Below, piece by piece: positions 9,223-18,073 of a stretch of DNA of 64,000 bases. The stretch spans positions 1,967,001-2,031,000 of the forward strand of contig NZ_CP109073.1 of assembly GCF_035917415.1 (NCBI RefSeq), read 5' to 3'. Both the position numbers and the translations under genes were made by a program. Every line of letters begins with the position of its first letter. The first letter of the stretch is position 1. The notes under the pieces are model-generated. The model saw only the letters and a program-made list of their open reading frames with translations. It was not told the origin of the DNA and did no database searches. This DNA comes from Streptomyces sp. NBC_01803 (GTDB lineage: Bacteria; Actinomycetota; Actinomycetes; Streptomycetales; Streptomycetaceae).

Positions 9223-10037
9223 CCACCACGACCACCGAGACCGGCGGGACCACGATGGACAAGGTGATACCCGACGCCGCCGAGGCCGTCGCCGACATTC
9301 CTGACGGCGCCTCCCTGGCCGTCGGCGGCTTCGGACTCTGCGGCATCCCCGAAACCCTGATCCGCGCCCTCCACGAACAGGGCGCCGGCCGCCTGCGGCT
9401 GGCCTCCAACAACTGCGGCGTGGACGGCCGGGGCCTCGGCATCCTGCTCGTCGCCGGACGGGTGGCGCGGGTCACCGCCTCCTACGTCGGCGAGAACAAG
9501 GAGTTCGCCCGCCAGTACCTGGCCGGCGAGCTTGAGGTCGAGCTGATCCCGCAGGGCACCCTCGCCGAACGGCTGCGGGCCGGCGGCGCCGGGATCCCCG
9601 CCTTCTACACCACCGCCGGGGTCGGCACCCAGATCGCCGAGGGCGGCCTGCCCTGGCGCTACCGCTCGGACGGCTCGGTGGAGGTGGCCTCGCCGCCCAA
9701 GGAGACCCGGAGCTTCGCGGGCCGGGAGCACGTGCTGGAGCAGGCCATCACCTGCGACTTCGCGCTGGTCCACGCCGCCCGCGGCGACCGGCACGGCAAT
9801 CTGGTCTTCCACCGCTCGGCGACCAACTTCAACCCGCTGGCCGCGATGGCCGGCCGGATCACCGTGGCCGAGGTGGAGGAGCTGGTCGAGCCGGGCGAGC
9901 TCGACCCCGACCAGGTGCACCTGCCGGGCGTCTTCGTCCAGCGGGTGGTGCCCCTCACGCCGGCCCAGGCCGCCGACAAGCCGATCGAACGCCGCACGGT
10001 CTCCGCGCCTCCGGCACGAGGAAGGGTGGGCGCCTGA
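9219..10037 (+). CDS. 3-oxoacid CoA-transferase, subunit A
   Basis: A 272-residue alpha subunit of a class I CoA-transferase. It has the family start ([19 protein letters not shown]), the glycine-rich [10 protein letters not shown] and a long conserved TETRSFAG/EYVLE-like block ([17 protein letters not shown]). The ATG at 9219 overlaps the preceding TGA (ATGA), indicating translational coupling; a second in-frame ATG at 9255 gives the more typical N-terminus. With the B subunit it moves CoA from succinyl-CoA to a 3-oxo acid such as 3-oxoadipate or acetoacetate. Context suggests the lower end of an aromatic pathway. Confidence 0.92.
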   Translation: MTTTTTETGGTTMDKVIPDAAEAVADIPDGASLAVGGFGLCGIPETLIRALHEQGAGRLRLASNNCGVDGRGLGILLVAGRVARVTASYVGENKEFARQYLAGELEVELIPQGTLAERLRAGGAGIPAFYTTAGVGTQIAEGGLPWRYRSDGSVEVASPPKETRSFAGREHVLEQAITCDFALVHAARGDRHGNLVFHRSATNFNPLAAMAGRITVAEVEELVEPGELDPDQVHLPGVFVQRVVPLTPAQAADKPIERRTVSAPPARGRVGA

Positions 10038-10669
10038 TGCCCTGGACCCGTGACGAGATGGCGGCCCGCGCCGCGGCCGAGCTGGCCGACGGCTCCTATG
10101 TGAACCTCGGCATCGGGCTGCCCACCCTCATCCCCAACCACCTCCCGCCGGGCGTGCGTGTCGTGCTCCACTCGGAGAACGGCATTCTGGGCACCGGCCC
10201 CTACCCGACCGCCGACCAGGTCGACCCCGACCTGATCAACGCCGGGAAGGAGACCGTCACCGTGCTGCCCGGGGCCGCGTTCTTCGACTCCGCGCTCTCC
10301 TTCGGGATGATCCGCGGCGGTCACATCGACACCGCCGTCCTCGGGGCCATGCAGGTCTCCGCGGCCGGTGACCTCGCCAACTGGATGATCCCCGGCAAGA
10401 TGGTCAAAGGCATGGGCGGCGCCATGGATCTGGTGCACGGCGCCCGCCGCGTCATCGCCCTGACCGAGCACACCGCGAAGGACGGCACTCCGAAGATCCT
10501 CGGCGCGTGCACCCTGCCCCTCACGGGCCGGGCCTGCGTCCACCGGATCATCACCGATCTGGCCGTCCTCGACATCACCCCCGAGGGCCTGGCCCTCCTT
10601 GAGACCGCCCCCGGCGTCACCTCCGACGACGTCCGGGCGGCGACCGACGCGCCCCTGGTCCAACCCTGA
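10037..10669 (+). CDS. 3-oxoacid CoA-transferase, subunit B
   Basis: A 210-residue beta subunit starting [16 protein letters not shown]. The motif [13 protein letters not shown] contains the catalytic glutamate (SENG) that forms the CoA thioester. [13 protein letters not shown], the [15 protein letters not shown] block and [19 protein letters not shown] are typical of the family. It overlaps subunit A by an ATGA. Last gene of the plus-strand operon; a strong hairpin follows at 10688-10717. Confidence 0.93.
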   Translation: MPWTRDEMAARAAAELADGSYVNLGIGLPTLIPNHLPPGVRVVLHSENGILGTGPYPTADQVDPDLINAGKETVTVLPGAAFFDSALSFGMIRGGHIDTAVLGAMQVSAAGDLANWMIPGKMVKGMGGAMDLVHGARRVIALTEHTAKDGTPKILGACTLPLTGRACVHRIITDLAVLDITPEGLALLETAPGVTSDDVRAATDAPLVQP

Positions 10670-10687
10670 CCTGCCGGGCGCGAGAAA

Positions 10688-10717
10688 GGGCCGTCGGCGC
10701 GTCCTCGCCGGCGGCCC
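10688..10717. terminator. Bidirectional hairpin terminator between convergent genes
   Basis: A GC-rich inverted repeat (GGGCCG-CGGCG pairing with CGCCG-CGGCCC) lies between the CoA-transferase B gene and the convergent CMD gene. It is followed by three 14-bp direct repeats. Confidence 0.6.
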
Positions 10718-10732
10718 GGTCCCCTTTCCCTG

Positions 10733-10774
10733 CTCAGCTGTCCCCACTCAGCTTTTCCCACTCAGCTTTCCCCA
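10733..10774 (+). repeat. Three tandem 14-bp repeats
   Basis: Three near-identical units of the form CTCAGCTKTYCCCA lie back to back between convergent genes. The function is unknown; they are probably intergenic slippage products. Confidence 0.85.
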
Positions 10775-10775
10775 C

Positions 10776-11384
10776 TCAGTCCGCTGTGCCGCCCTCGTTC
10801 CCGCTTCCCTCTTCCGGGGCACCGACGCCGAAGACATCCATCAGCTGCGCGAGAGTGCGGTAGTAGCCGACCAGGACGGTCAGTTCGAGCACCCCGGCCC
10901 GGCCGAGCGCGCCCTCGGCCGCCGTGTAGTCCGCGTCGGCCCAGGGCCGGTGCGCGTCGTCGAGCAGCCGGGCGGACAGCGTGTACGCCGCCGCCTCCGC
11001 CGGGTCGGCCGAGGTGAACGTGCCGGTGCGGAGCGCGGACAGCTCCGGCTCGGTGAGCCCGGCCGCGCGCCCGACCCGTTCGTGCGCGTATCGCTCGAAG
11101 GAGCTGCCGGTGGCGGCGGCGACGGCGAGGATCGCGATCTCCCGCACCCGGCCGCTCATCCCGGTCCGGTAGCGCACCGCGGCACCCAGCTCCTGGAGCG
11201 GGCCGCCGAGTCCGGGCGCGTGCAGCATCACGCCGAACGGGCCGTTGAGCGCGCCCTGTTCGTCCTGGAGCGCGAAGAGCTGCGGGCCGGCGGCACGCGG
11301 CCCCGCGGTGATGCTCCGGTAGAGGGCGAGCTGCTCCTCGTCCAGGTCGTCCCGGGTCAGCCGGGGCAGCCGCTCGGCGCTCAC
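10776..11384 (-). CDS. Carboxymuconolactone decarboxylase (CMD/AhpD-like) family protein
   Basis: 202 residues with the CMD helical fold (VREIAILAVAAATGSSFERYAHERVGRAAGL). The usual CxxC of redox-active AhpD members is absent, as in decarboxylase-type members. GTG at 11384 overlaps the TGA of the upstream GntR gene (GTGA), so the two are cotranslated. In an aromatic catabolic setting it may decarboxylate a lactone or handle a ring-cleavage product; the exact reaction is unknown. Confidence 0.8.
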   Translation of the reverse strand: MSAERLPRLTRDDLDEEQLALYRSITAGPRAAGPQLFALQDEQGALNGPFGVMLHAPGLGGPLQELGAAVRYRTGMSGRVREIAILAVAAATGSSFERYAHERVGRAAGLTEPELSALRTGTFTSADPAEAAAYTLSARLLDDAHRPWADADYTAAEGALGRAGVLELTVLVGYYRTLAQLMDVFGVGAPEEGSGNEGGTAD

Positions 11385-12082
11385 CGCGTCGGCGTCCCGT
11401 CGGCCGGCGCGTCGGTGGCGCGGCTGATCAGCAGCTTGGTGGTGGTCGCGATGTGCGCGCCGAGCCGCTCGGCGGCGAGCTCGCCGTCCCGGGCGAGCGC
11501 GGGTTCGAGCAGCTCGCGGTGGTCGGAGGCGGCGCGGTCGTGGGGCCGTCCGCCGAGCGAGACCGACCACTGGCGGTACAGCTCGGCGTCCTCGCGCAAC
11601 GCCCTGGCGACGGTCCGCAGCCGGCGGTTCCGGCAGCCGGCGATCAGCGCCGCGTGGAACGCGGCGTGCGCCGCGTTCCACGCGTCGGACGGGCGGTCCG
11701 GGCCCTCCGGGCCGATCAGCGGGGTGCGTTCCAGCACATGGTAGGCGGCCACCAGACCGCCCTCCCAGGCCATGTCGCCGTCCCGGACCGAGAGCCGGAG
11801 CACCCGGGTCTCGATCGCGATCCGGGCCTCGGCGAGGTCGGCCAGGTCCCGGTACGACAGCGACACCACCCGGTAGCCCTGGTGCGGCGCGGAGGTCACC
11901 AGGCCCTCGGCCGTCAGCCGGGCCAGCGCCTCCCGGACCGCGCCCATGTTCGTGGAGTAACGGCCGCGCAGCTCGGTGAGCTTGAGGCGGGCGCCGGGGG
12001 TGAGCCGGCCGGCGTGGATGTCGCCCCGCAGACCCGCGTACACCTCGTCGACGCGGGTGGTGGGGCCTTCCTTCCGCAACAT
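11381..12082 (-). CDS. GntR-family transcriptional regulator, FCD subfamily (second copy)
   Basis: A 233-residue winged-helix/FCD regulator, colinear with the one at 6531-7241. Shared blocks include VYxxLRxDIxxGR, AREALxRLxxEG, HQGYxVxxLS, VLERTPxxGP and QWSVS. It starts MLRKEGPTTRVDEVYAGL and is divergent from the MFS gene. The gap holds a TTTCGAAA palindrome at 12121-12128. The pair suggests duplication followed by ligand divergence, with both reading the same operator. Confidence 0.92.
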   Translation of the reverse strand: MLRKEGPTTRVDEVYAGLRGDIHAGRLTPGARLKLTELRGRYSTNMGAVREALARLTAEGLVTSAPHQGYRVVSLSYRDLADLAEARIAIETRVLRLSVRDGDMAWEGGLVAAYHVLERTPLIGPEGPDRPSDAWNAAHAAFHAALIAGCRNRRLRTVARALREDAELYRQWSVSLGGRPHDRAASDHRELLEPALARDGELAAERLGAHIATTTKLLISRATDAPADGTPTR

Positions 12083-12094
12083 ACGAAGGACGGT

Positions 12095-12160
12095 AGCAGA
12101 TTATGATGATGCGATTGAGTTTCGAAAGCTTATTGACTTGTCGAACGATGGGGATCACGA
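12095..12160 (+). promoter_or_regulatory. Promoter/operator of the MFS gene
   Basis: TTTCGAAAG at 12121 is followed by TTGACT (-35 type) and TGTCGAAC. The upstream monooxygenase promoter (14257-14295) has the same order and spacing: TTTCGAAAG, four bases, TTGACA, TGTCGAAC. Both also share a TATGAT...GCGAT stretch 10-25 bases upstream. Such conservation between two promoters of one cluster indicates coordinated GntR control. Confidence 0.7.
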
Positions 12161-12220
12161 TGCTGCCTATCCGTTCCCGACCTCTCGGTCCGCTGCCGTG
12201 CCGTGAGACAGGAGTGCACC

Positions 12221-13633
12221 GTGGCACACCCCCATGACAAGACCCCGCTCGTCCCCTCCCCGCCGAGCCGGCGGCAGGCGTGGTTCATGACCGTTCTGCT
12301 GATGCTCTTCATGGCGCTCAACTTCTGGGACAAGGCGGTCCTCGGCCTCGCGGCCGTCCCGATCATGGACGAGCTCAACCTGAGCAACTCCACCTACGGC
12401 CTGGCCAGCAGCAGCTTCTACCTGCTCTTCACCGTGGCGTCGATCCTGGTCGGCCTGATGGCGAACAAGGTCCGCAGCAAGTGGGTCTTCGTGGTGCTCG
12501 CCCTGCTGTGGGCCGTCGCCCAGGTCCCGATGCTGATCAGCGCCACCCTCACCGCGCTGTTCGTCAGCCGGATCTTCATGGGAGCCGCCGAGGGCCCGGC
12601 CAACCCGCTCACCGTGCACACCGCGCACGCCTGGTTCCCGCCGGAGCGCCGGAGCCTGCCCACCGCGCTCACCCAGATCGCCTCCGGCATCGGCGCCATC
12701 ACGGCCGCCCTGTTCCTGACCTGGGTGATCACCGAGCACGGCTGGCGCTGGGCCTTCGCCGCCACCGCCATACTCAGCGCCGCGTGGGCCGTGGTCTACG
12801 CCATCCTCGGCAAGGACCGCCCCGCCGACACCCACCCGACTCCGGCCGATCCCACCGCTCCCACCGCTCCCCCGGCCGAGGCCGCCCCGGCCGTCGCCGG
12901 CGACACGGCCGACGGGCAACGCGTCCCCTACCGCCGGATCCTGCTCAGCCCGACCTTCCTCGGCTCGCTCGCGATGACCTTCGCCGCCGCCTGGTGCCTG
13001 GCCGTCGTCCTCGCCTGGCTGGTGCCGTACTTCGTCCGAATCGTCGGCTACGACCCGTCCGAGGCGGGCAACATGGTCATCCCGCCGAACGTCGTCAGCA
13101 TCACCGCCATCCTCGTCCTCGGCGCCCTCTCCGGCCGCCTGATGTCCCGCGGCACCGCCGACCGCGTCCCGCTGGGCGTGTTCACCGGTGCCACCGTCGC
13201 GGCCGGCGGCGTCTGCGCGGTGCTGATCCCCTACCTCGGCACGGGCTTCTGGCTCGTCTGCGGCGTCTCCCTGGCGGCCGGCCTGCCGATGGTCGCGATG
13301 ACCTCGGCCTACAACGCGGTCGGCCGGATCTGCCCGCCCGCCCAGCGCGGCGCCGTGCTGGGCGCGCTGTACGGCCTCTACTCCCTGGGCAGCGTCGGCG
13401 GCCCCTACGCCATGGGCGTCATCCTCGACCACGCCCCCGACCTCGCCACCGGCTACCACCGCGGATTCACCGTGCTCGGCGTCATCGCCATCGCGGGCGG
13501 CCTGTGCGCGGCCCTGTGCGTCAACCCGGGGCGCGACCGCGGCCGGCTGGTGGGCAGCGTGGCCGCCGAGAGCCCGGCCCCGGGCGGCGACGGTCGGCAG
13601 CCGGGCCGCCCCAGGACCTCCCCGGCCGTGTGA
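12221..13633 (+). CDS. MFS transporter, probable aromatic/organic acid importer
   Basis: About 470 residues with 12 predicted membrane spans in two halves separated by a Pro/Ala-rich cytoplasmic loop. The first loop has GLMANKVRSKWVF, the family's G-x-x-D/N-R-x-G-R-like signature, and NFWDKAVLGLAAVPI resembles anion:cation symporter members. GTG at 12221 is preferred because GGAG lies 6 bases upstream; an in-frame GTG at 12203 lacks one. Position inside the catabolic island and the shared operator argue for uptake of the pathway substrate. Confidence 0.87.
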   Translation: MAHPHDKTPLVPSPPSRRQAWFMTVLLMLFMALNFWDKAVLGLAAVPIMDELNLSNSTYGLASSSFYLLFTVASILVGLMANKVRSKWVFVVLALLWAVAQVPMLISATLTALFVSRIFMGAAEGPANPLTVHTAHAWFPPERRSLPTALTQIASGIGAITAALFLTWVITEHGWRWAFAATAILSAAWAVVYAILGKDRPADTHPTPADPTAPTAPPAEAAPAVAGDTADGQRVPYRRILLSPTFLGSLAMTFAAAWCLAVVLAWLVPYFVRIVGYDPSEAGNMVIPPNVVSITAILVLGALSGRLMSRGTADRVPLGVFTGATVAAGGVCAVLIPYLGTGFWLVCGVSLAAGLPMVAMTSAYNAVGRICPPAQRGAVLGALYGLYSLGSVGGPYAMGVILDHAPDLATGYHRGFTVLGVIAIAGGLCAALCVNPGRDRGRLVGSVAAESPAPGGDGRQPGRPRTSPAV

Positions 13634-13689
13634 CCGTCCGGCAAGCCGATCAGCCGGGCACGGTGCTCGGCCCGGCAGCGGATCGTCCG

Positions 13690-14225
13690 GAGCCGGCCGC
13701 GGGCCGGCGGCGAGATCCGCCGTGAACACGCCGTCCACCAGCACGAACGCGATGGTCCACCGGGGCACCCGATCGGTTCACCCAGCCGTGTGGGGTGCCC
13801 CGCTGGACCACGATGTCGCCCGGCCGCAGCACCACTTCGGCGCCGTCGTCGAGCAGCGTCACGACCTTTCCCGCGCTGCACGATGCCGTATCCACCGACT
13901 CGGTGCGGTGGACGGGGGAAGGGCCGCCCGGCGCGAGCCGCGGTCACCCGCAGGACGGTCCCGCCCGGCGCCGGGGCGACGACCAGCTCCCGCCGGGTGG
14001 GGTCGGGCTCGCTCGCCCCGAGCGGGGCGGGCGTCGCGTCCGTGCTCCAGATCTCGTAGAACTCCACGCCGGGCAGGCCGTGCACGACCGGCGTGGGGCC
14101 GTCGCGAGCTCCACGTCCCGGGTGGCGATGGCGTTGGCCACCGTGCACCCGGCGACGCATCCGGGCGCGTCGGCCCGGCCCACCTCGAACGACTCGCGGC
14201 CGATGACGACCACGACCGTTCCGCG
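13690..14225 (-). pseudogene. Cupin-domain protein gene, inactivated by several frameshifts
   Basis: Four minus-strand fragments in different frames join into one cupin. They are FEVGRADAPG...RDVELATAP; then VVHGLPGVEFYEIWSTDATP...GGTVLRVTA...YGIVQRGK; then GKVVTLLDDGAEVVLRPGD and VVQRGTPHGWVNRS; then IAFVLVDGVFTADL. Changes near 14098, 13868 and 13752 are each needed to restore the frame. The GDIVVQRGTPHGW block is the cupin metal motif region. Three independent lesions make sequencing error unlikely. It is divergent from the monooxygenase gene and shares its TTTCGAAA operator. Confidence 0.8.
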
Positions 14226-14235
14226 GATGACCCCT

Positions 14236-14300
14236 ATGATGCGATGACCTCTCGATCTTTCGAAAGTGCATTGACATGTCGAACACTGGCTGGACACGAT
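14236..14300 (+). promoter_or_regulatory. Promoter/operator of the monooxygenase operon
   Basis: A perfect CTTTCGAAAG palindrome (14257-14266) lies immediately before TTGACA, TGTCGAACA and, about 18 bases on, CACGAT. This is the same architecture as upstream of the MFS gene. An operator abutting or overlapping the -35 box implies repression by a GntR protein in the absence of inducer. Confidence 0.72.
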
Positions 14301-14349
14301 GCGCACAGGCCCGCACGGACGTCGCGGGCACCGGGACAGGAGCTGAAGC

Positions 14350-15873
14350 ATGACCCACACGCCCACGGACACCGATGTCATCGTCGTGGGAGGCGGCCCT
14401 TCCGGACTCGCCACGGCCGGCGAGCTGGCGCTGGCGGGCGTCCGGGTGACCGTGCTGGAACGCCGCACCCGGCCGGTGGAGTCCAGGGCGGGCACCGTCC
14501 TGCCCCGCGTCCTGGAACTGCTCGACGCCCGCGGCCTGGCCGACCGCTTCATCGAGCGCGCCAGGGCCATCAAGGAGAACCCGCTCATCCCGGTCCACAT
14601 CTGGGCCGGAATGCAGCCGGTGCACTGGCACCACCTGAACTCCCGCTTCGGCTTCCGCCTGATCATGCCGCAGAACATCACCGAGGAACTGCTCCTCGAA
14701 CGCGTCCGCGAGCAGGGCGTCGACGTCCGGCACGGCGTCCACGTCGAGACGGTCACCCAGGACGCGGACGGTGTGCGCGTGACCGCCGGGGGGCAGGACG
14801 GCGAGCGCGTCGAGCTGACCGCCCGCTACGTCGTCGGCGCCGACGGCGGGCGCAGCACCGTCCGGCAGCAGGCCGGCATCGGTTTCGAGGGCCACGGCGC
14901 CACCTTCACCGGCATCGTCGCCGACCTGCGCGCCGAACGCCTGGGCCCCGACTGGCGGTTGATGACCGACAACGAGCACGGCTGGGTCACCTCGTTTCCC
15001 TGGGGCCGGGACGGCGAGCAGGTGATCCGGTTCAACATCGTGCACGCCGAACGCCGGCACGCCCCGCCGTCCGAGCCGGTCACCGAGGACGAGGTGCGCC
15101 GCTGCCTGCGCGAGATCGTCGGCTCCGAGGTCGCGTTCGACGGCCTGCGCTGGGCCTCCCGCTTCACCGACGCGCTCCGGCTGGCCACCGCCTTCCGGGC
15201 CGGGCGGATCCTGCTGGTCGGCGAGTCCGCGCGCATCCACTACCCGGCCAGCGGCGTCGGCATGAACTTCTGCGTCCAGGACGCCTTCAACCTCGGCTGG
15301 AAACTCGCCGCCGTCGTCAACGGCCACGCCGACGACAGCCTCCTCGACACCTACGAGGAGGAACGCCGCCCGGTCACCGAGGAGTTGCTGCGCAGCGTCG
15401 AGGCCCAGTGCGCCGTCCAGTTCAACTTCACGCCCGAGGGCGTCGCGTTCAAGCGGATGTTCCAGGAACACCTGCTACCGCTGCCCGAGGTCAACAGCCG
15501 CCTCGCGCACGAGCTGAACGGACTCACCTTCCCCTACCCGTCCCCGCCCGGCAGCCACCCGCTGACCGGCCACCGCGCCCCCGACCTCGAACTCGTCACC
15601 CGCGACGGCGTCCGGCGGGTCCACGAACTCCTGCGCGACCAGCGGTTCCTGCTGATCGACTGCGTCGGCGACGACAGCTACGCGGACCTGGACACCACCG
15701 GCCTGCCGCTGCGCACCGTCAGCGGCGCCGCCGTCCTCACCGGCCCCTCACTCCGGCGCGTCCGCAGCCTGCTGATCCGCCCCGACGCGTACGTGGCCTG
15801 GGCCGACGAGCAGCAGCCCTCGCCCGGCCGCGCCACCGAGGAGATCAAGCGCTGGATCGGGGCGGCCCGGTGA
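14350..15873 (+). CDS. FAD-dependent class A aromatic hydroxylase
   Basis: A 507-residue flavoprotein monooxygenase: Rossmann GGGPSGLATAGELA (residues ~13-26), the DG motif (VVGADGGRSTVRQQ) and the second FAD segment LLVGESARIHYPASGVGMNFCVQDA. In that last motif the usual GDAAH is GESAR, with Glu replacing Asp. A thioredoxin-like C-terminal tail (LLIDCVGDDSYADL) is typical of the PheA/MhpA-type hydroxylases. It adds a hydroxyl to a phenolic or heteroaromatic ring using NAD(P)H and O2, preparing it for ring cleavage. GGAG lies upstream of the ATG. First gene of a tightly coupled three-gene operon. Confidence 0.9.
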   Translation: MTHTPTDTDVIVVGGGPSGLATAGELALAGVRVTVLERRTRPVESRAGTVLPRVLELLDARGLADRFIERARAIKENPLIPVHIWAGMQPVHWHHLNSRFGFRLIMPQNITEELLLERVREQGVDVRHGVHVETVTQDADGVRVTAGGQDGERVELTARYVVGADGGRSTVRQQAGIGFEGHGATFTGIVADLRAERLGPDWRLMTDNEHGWVTSFPWGRDGEQVIRFNIVHAERRHAPPSEPVTEDEVRRCLREIVGSEVAFDGLRWASRFTDALRLATAFRAGRILLVGESARIHYPASGVGMNFCVQDAFNLGWKLAAVVNGHADDSLLDTYEEERRPVTEELLRSVEAQCAVQFNFTPEGVAFKRMFQEHLLPLPEVNSRLAHELNGLTFPYPSPPGSHPLTGHRAPDLELVTRDGVRRVHELLRDQRFLLIDCVGDDSYADLDTTGLPLRTVSGAAVLTGPSLRRVRSLLIRPDAYVAWADEQQPSPGRATEEIKRWIGAAR

Positions 15874-17222
15874 CCACCCGGACCCTCGTCGCCGGCGGCC
15901 TGGTCCTCACCCAGGACCCCGCGCTCGGCGACCTCCCCGCCGCCGACATCCTCATCGAGGACGGCACCATCCGCGCCATCGGCCCGGCCCTGGAGACCCC
16001 CGGCGGCGCGGAGGTCATCGACGCCTCGGACATGATCGTCATGCCCGGGTTCACCGACACCCACCGGCACACCTGGCAGACCGCCGTCCGCCACACCTAC
16101 GCCGACATCGACCCGCTCCAGTACTTCGCCGAGATGCTCGGCCCGGTCGGCGCCGCCTACACCCCCGAGGACGTGTATCTCGGCACCCTGCTCGGCGCCC
16201 TGTCCGCGCTCGACGCCGGCATCACCACCCTGGTCGACTGGGCCCATGTGATGAACACTCCCGGCCACGCCGACGCGGCCGTCCAGGCCCTCACCGAGTC
16301 CGGCATCCGCGCCGTCTTCGCCCACGGCTGGCCGCTGACCCCCGAGTGGACCCGCGACAGCGCCCTGCCGCACCCCGCCGACATCCGCCGCCTCAAGGAG
16401 CGTTACGTCGCCTCCGACGACCAGCTCCTCACCCTCGCGATGGCGGCCCGCGGCCCGGAGATGGCCCGGCCCGACGTGTGGCTCGCCGACCTGCGCCTGG
16501 CCCGCGACCTCGGCATCCGCACCACGGTCCATGTCGGCGCCTATGCCCACAACGCCCACCACCGGGCCGTCGCCCGGCTCCGCGACGCGGGCGTCCTCGG
16601 CCCGGACCTGACGTTCATCCACTGCTGCCGCAGCCACGACGACGAGATCGCCATGATCGCCGACGCCGGCGCGAGCGTCTCGCTCGGCGTGCACTGCGAG
16701 CTGAACTCCCCGGGCATGGGCGACATCCCGCTCGACCGGATCCTCGCCGCCGGCCTGCGGCCCGGCCTCAGCGGCGACACCGAGACCAAGTGCGCCGGTG
16801 ACATGTTCACCCAGATGCGGCTGCTGCTGGCGTACCACCGCTCCTGGACCGGTGGCGGCCACTCCCGGCTCAAGGATCCGCCGCCGCTCGGCACCCGGGA
16901 CGTCCTGGAGTTCGCCACCCTGGCCGGCGCCCGCGTCGCCGGACTCGGCGACCTGACCGGCTCGCTCACCCCCGGCAAACAAGCCGACCTGATCCTGATC
17001 CGGGCCAACGACCTCAACCTCGCCCCCGTCACCGACCCGGCCGCCGCCGTCGTCCTCGCCGCCCACCCGGGCAACGTGGACACCGTCCTGGTCGCCGGCC
17101 GACCCGTCAAGCGCGGCGGACGGATGCTGACCACCGCCCTGCCCGGCCTCCTGGCAGACGCCGAACGCTCCCGGCGGCGCGTCCTGGCCCGCATCGTCGC
17201 CGACCGGCGAGCCACCGCGTGA
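15870..17222 (+). CDS. Metal-dependent amidohydrolase (deaminase/chlorohydrolase type)
   Basis: A 450-residue TIM-barrel amidohydrolase of the AtzB/TrzN/SsnA/cytosine-deaminase branch. Metal ligands are visible: GFTDTHRHTWQT (HxH), TTVHVGAYAH, FIHCCRSHDDE, and SGDTETKC (catalytic Asp). The C-terminal LTPGKQADLILI closes the composite beta domain. GTG overlaps the monooxygenase TGA (GTGA). An amidohydrolase coupled to an aromatic hydroxylase suggests a nitrogen-bearing or substituted ring, from which an amino or similar group is removed; the substrate is unknown. Confidence 0.9.
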   Translation: MTTRTLVAGGLVLTQDPALGDLPAADILIEDGTIRAIGPALETPGGAEVIDASDMIVMPGFTDTHRHTWQTAVRHTYADIDPLQYFAEMLGPVGAAYTPEDVYLGTLLGALSALDAGITTLVDWAHVMNTPGHADAAVQALTESGIRAVFAHGWPLTPEWTRDSALPHPADIRRLKERYVASDDQLLTLAMAARGPEMARPDVWLADLRLARDLGIRTTVHVGAYAHNAHHRAVARLRDAGVLGPDLTFIHCCRSHDDEIAMIADAGASVSLGVHCELNSPGMGDIPLDRILAAGLRPGLSGDTETKCAGDMFTQMRLLLAYHRSWTGGGHSRLKDPPPLGTRDVLEFATLAGARVAGLGDLTGSLTPGKQADLILIRANDLNLAPVTDPAAAVVLAAHPGNVDTVLVAGRPVKRGGRMLTTALPGLLADAERSRRRVLARIVADRRATA

Positions 17223-18073
17223 CCACGCGCCCCGCCGTCCGCGTCGCCGAAGACCTCCCCTACGCCACGGCCCCGGACGGCACCCGGCTCGCCCTCGACC
17301 TCTACGTCCCGCCCCGCGCCCACCACACCGACCCGGCGCCCGCCGTCCTCTACCTGCACGGCGGCGGCTGGCTCACCGGCAGCCGCACCGACCACCGGGA
17401 CCGGCTGACCGGCCTCGCCGAGCACGGCGTCGCCGTGGCCAGCGCCGACTACCGCTTCGCCCACCGGGCCCCGTTCCCCGCCCAGCTCGACGACGCCCGC
17501 GCCGCCGTCCGCTGGCTGCGCCGCCAGGGCGCGGCGCACGGCCTTGACCCCGGCCGGATCGGCGTCTGGGGCGCCTCCGCCGGCGCCCACCTCGCCGCCC
17601 ACCTCGCGCTCGCCCCCGAACCCCCCGCCACCGCCGTCCGCGCCATGGTCGGCTACTTCGGCACCTACGACCTCACCCCCGCCGCCGCGCACCTGCGCCC
17701 CGACCCCGGCCTGCCGCTCCCCGACGAGCTGCGCGACGCGGTCTGGCCGGCCGGCCTCCCGAGCCCGCCCAGCGCGCGGCTGCGCCAGGCCCTGCTGGCC
17801 GGCGTTCCCGAACCCCGCCTCGGCTACGACGACCTGGCCGCCCTCAGCCCCATCACCCGGGTCCATCCGGACGCACCGCCGATGCTCCTACTGCACGGCA
17901 CGGGCGACGCGGTCACGGGCGCCGGCCAGAGCCTCCGGCTGGCCGAGGCGGTCCGCGCGGCCGGCGGCGACGCCAGGACCGTGCTCATCGACGGCGCCAA
18001 CCACGAGGACCCCGTCTTCGACACGCACGCCACCCTTGCCGTCGTCGCCGAGTTCCTCACCGACCGCCTGTAG
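17219..18073 (+). CDS. Alpha/beta hydrolase, HSL/carboxylesterase-like
   Basis: A 284-residue esterase with the oxyanion motif LHGGGWLTG, the nucleophile elbow GASAGAHLA, the acid in LLLHGTGDAVTG and the base in GANHEDPVF. This is the full Ser-Asp-His triad of the hormone-sensitive-lipase branch. GTG overlaps the amidohydrolase TGA, making it the third gene of the coupled operon. It may hydrolyse an ester, lactone or N-formyl intermediate of the pathway. It converges with the restriction-modification unit. Confidence 0.87.
   Translation: MTTRPAVRVAEDLPYATAPDGTRLALDLYVPPRAHHTDPAPAVLYLHGGGWLTGSRTDHRDRLTGLAEHGVAVASADYRFAHRAPFPAQLDDARAAVRWLRRQGAAHGLDPGRIGVWGASAGAHLAAHLALAPEPPATAVRAMVGYFGTYDLTPAAAHLRPDPGLPLPDELRDAVWPAGLPSPPSARLRQALLAGVPEPRLGYDDLAALSPITRVHPDAPPMLLLHGTGDAVTGAGQSLRLAEAVRAAGGDARTVLIDGANHEDPVFDTHATLAVVAEFLTDRL

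Noticed and set aside
13453..15471. 672-codon minus-strand open frame
   Set aside because: Antisense to the monooxygenase; only a part of it contributes one fragment of the cupin pseudogene.
13722..17222. Very long plus-strand open frame spanning the cupin remnant, monooxygenase region and amidohydrolase
   Set aside because: Only its end is the real amidohydrolase frame; the rest is out of frame with the monooxygenase and Arg/Pro-rich.
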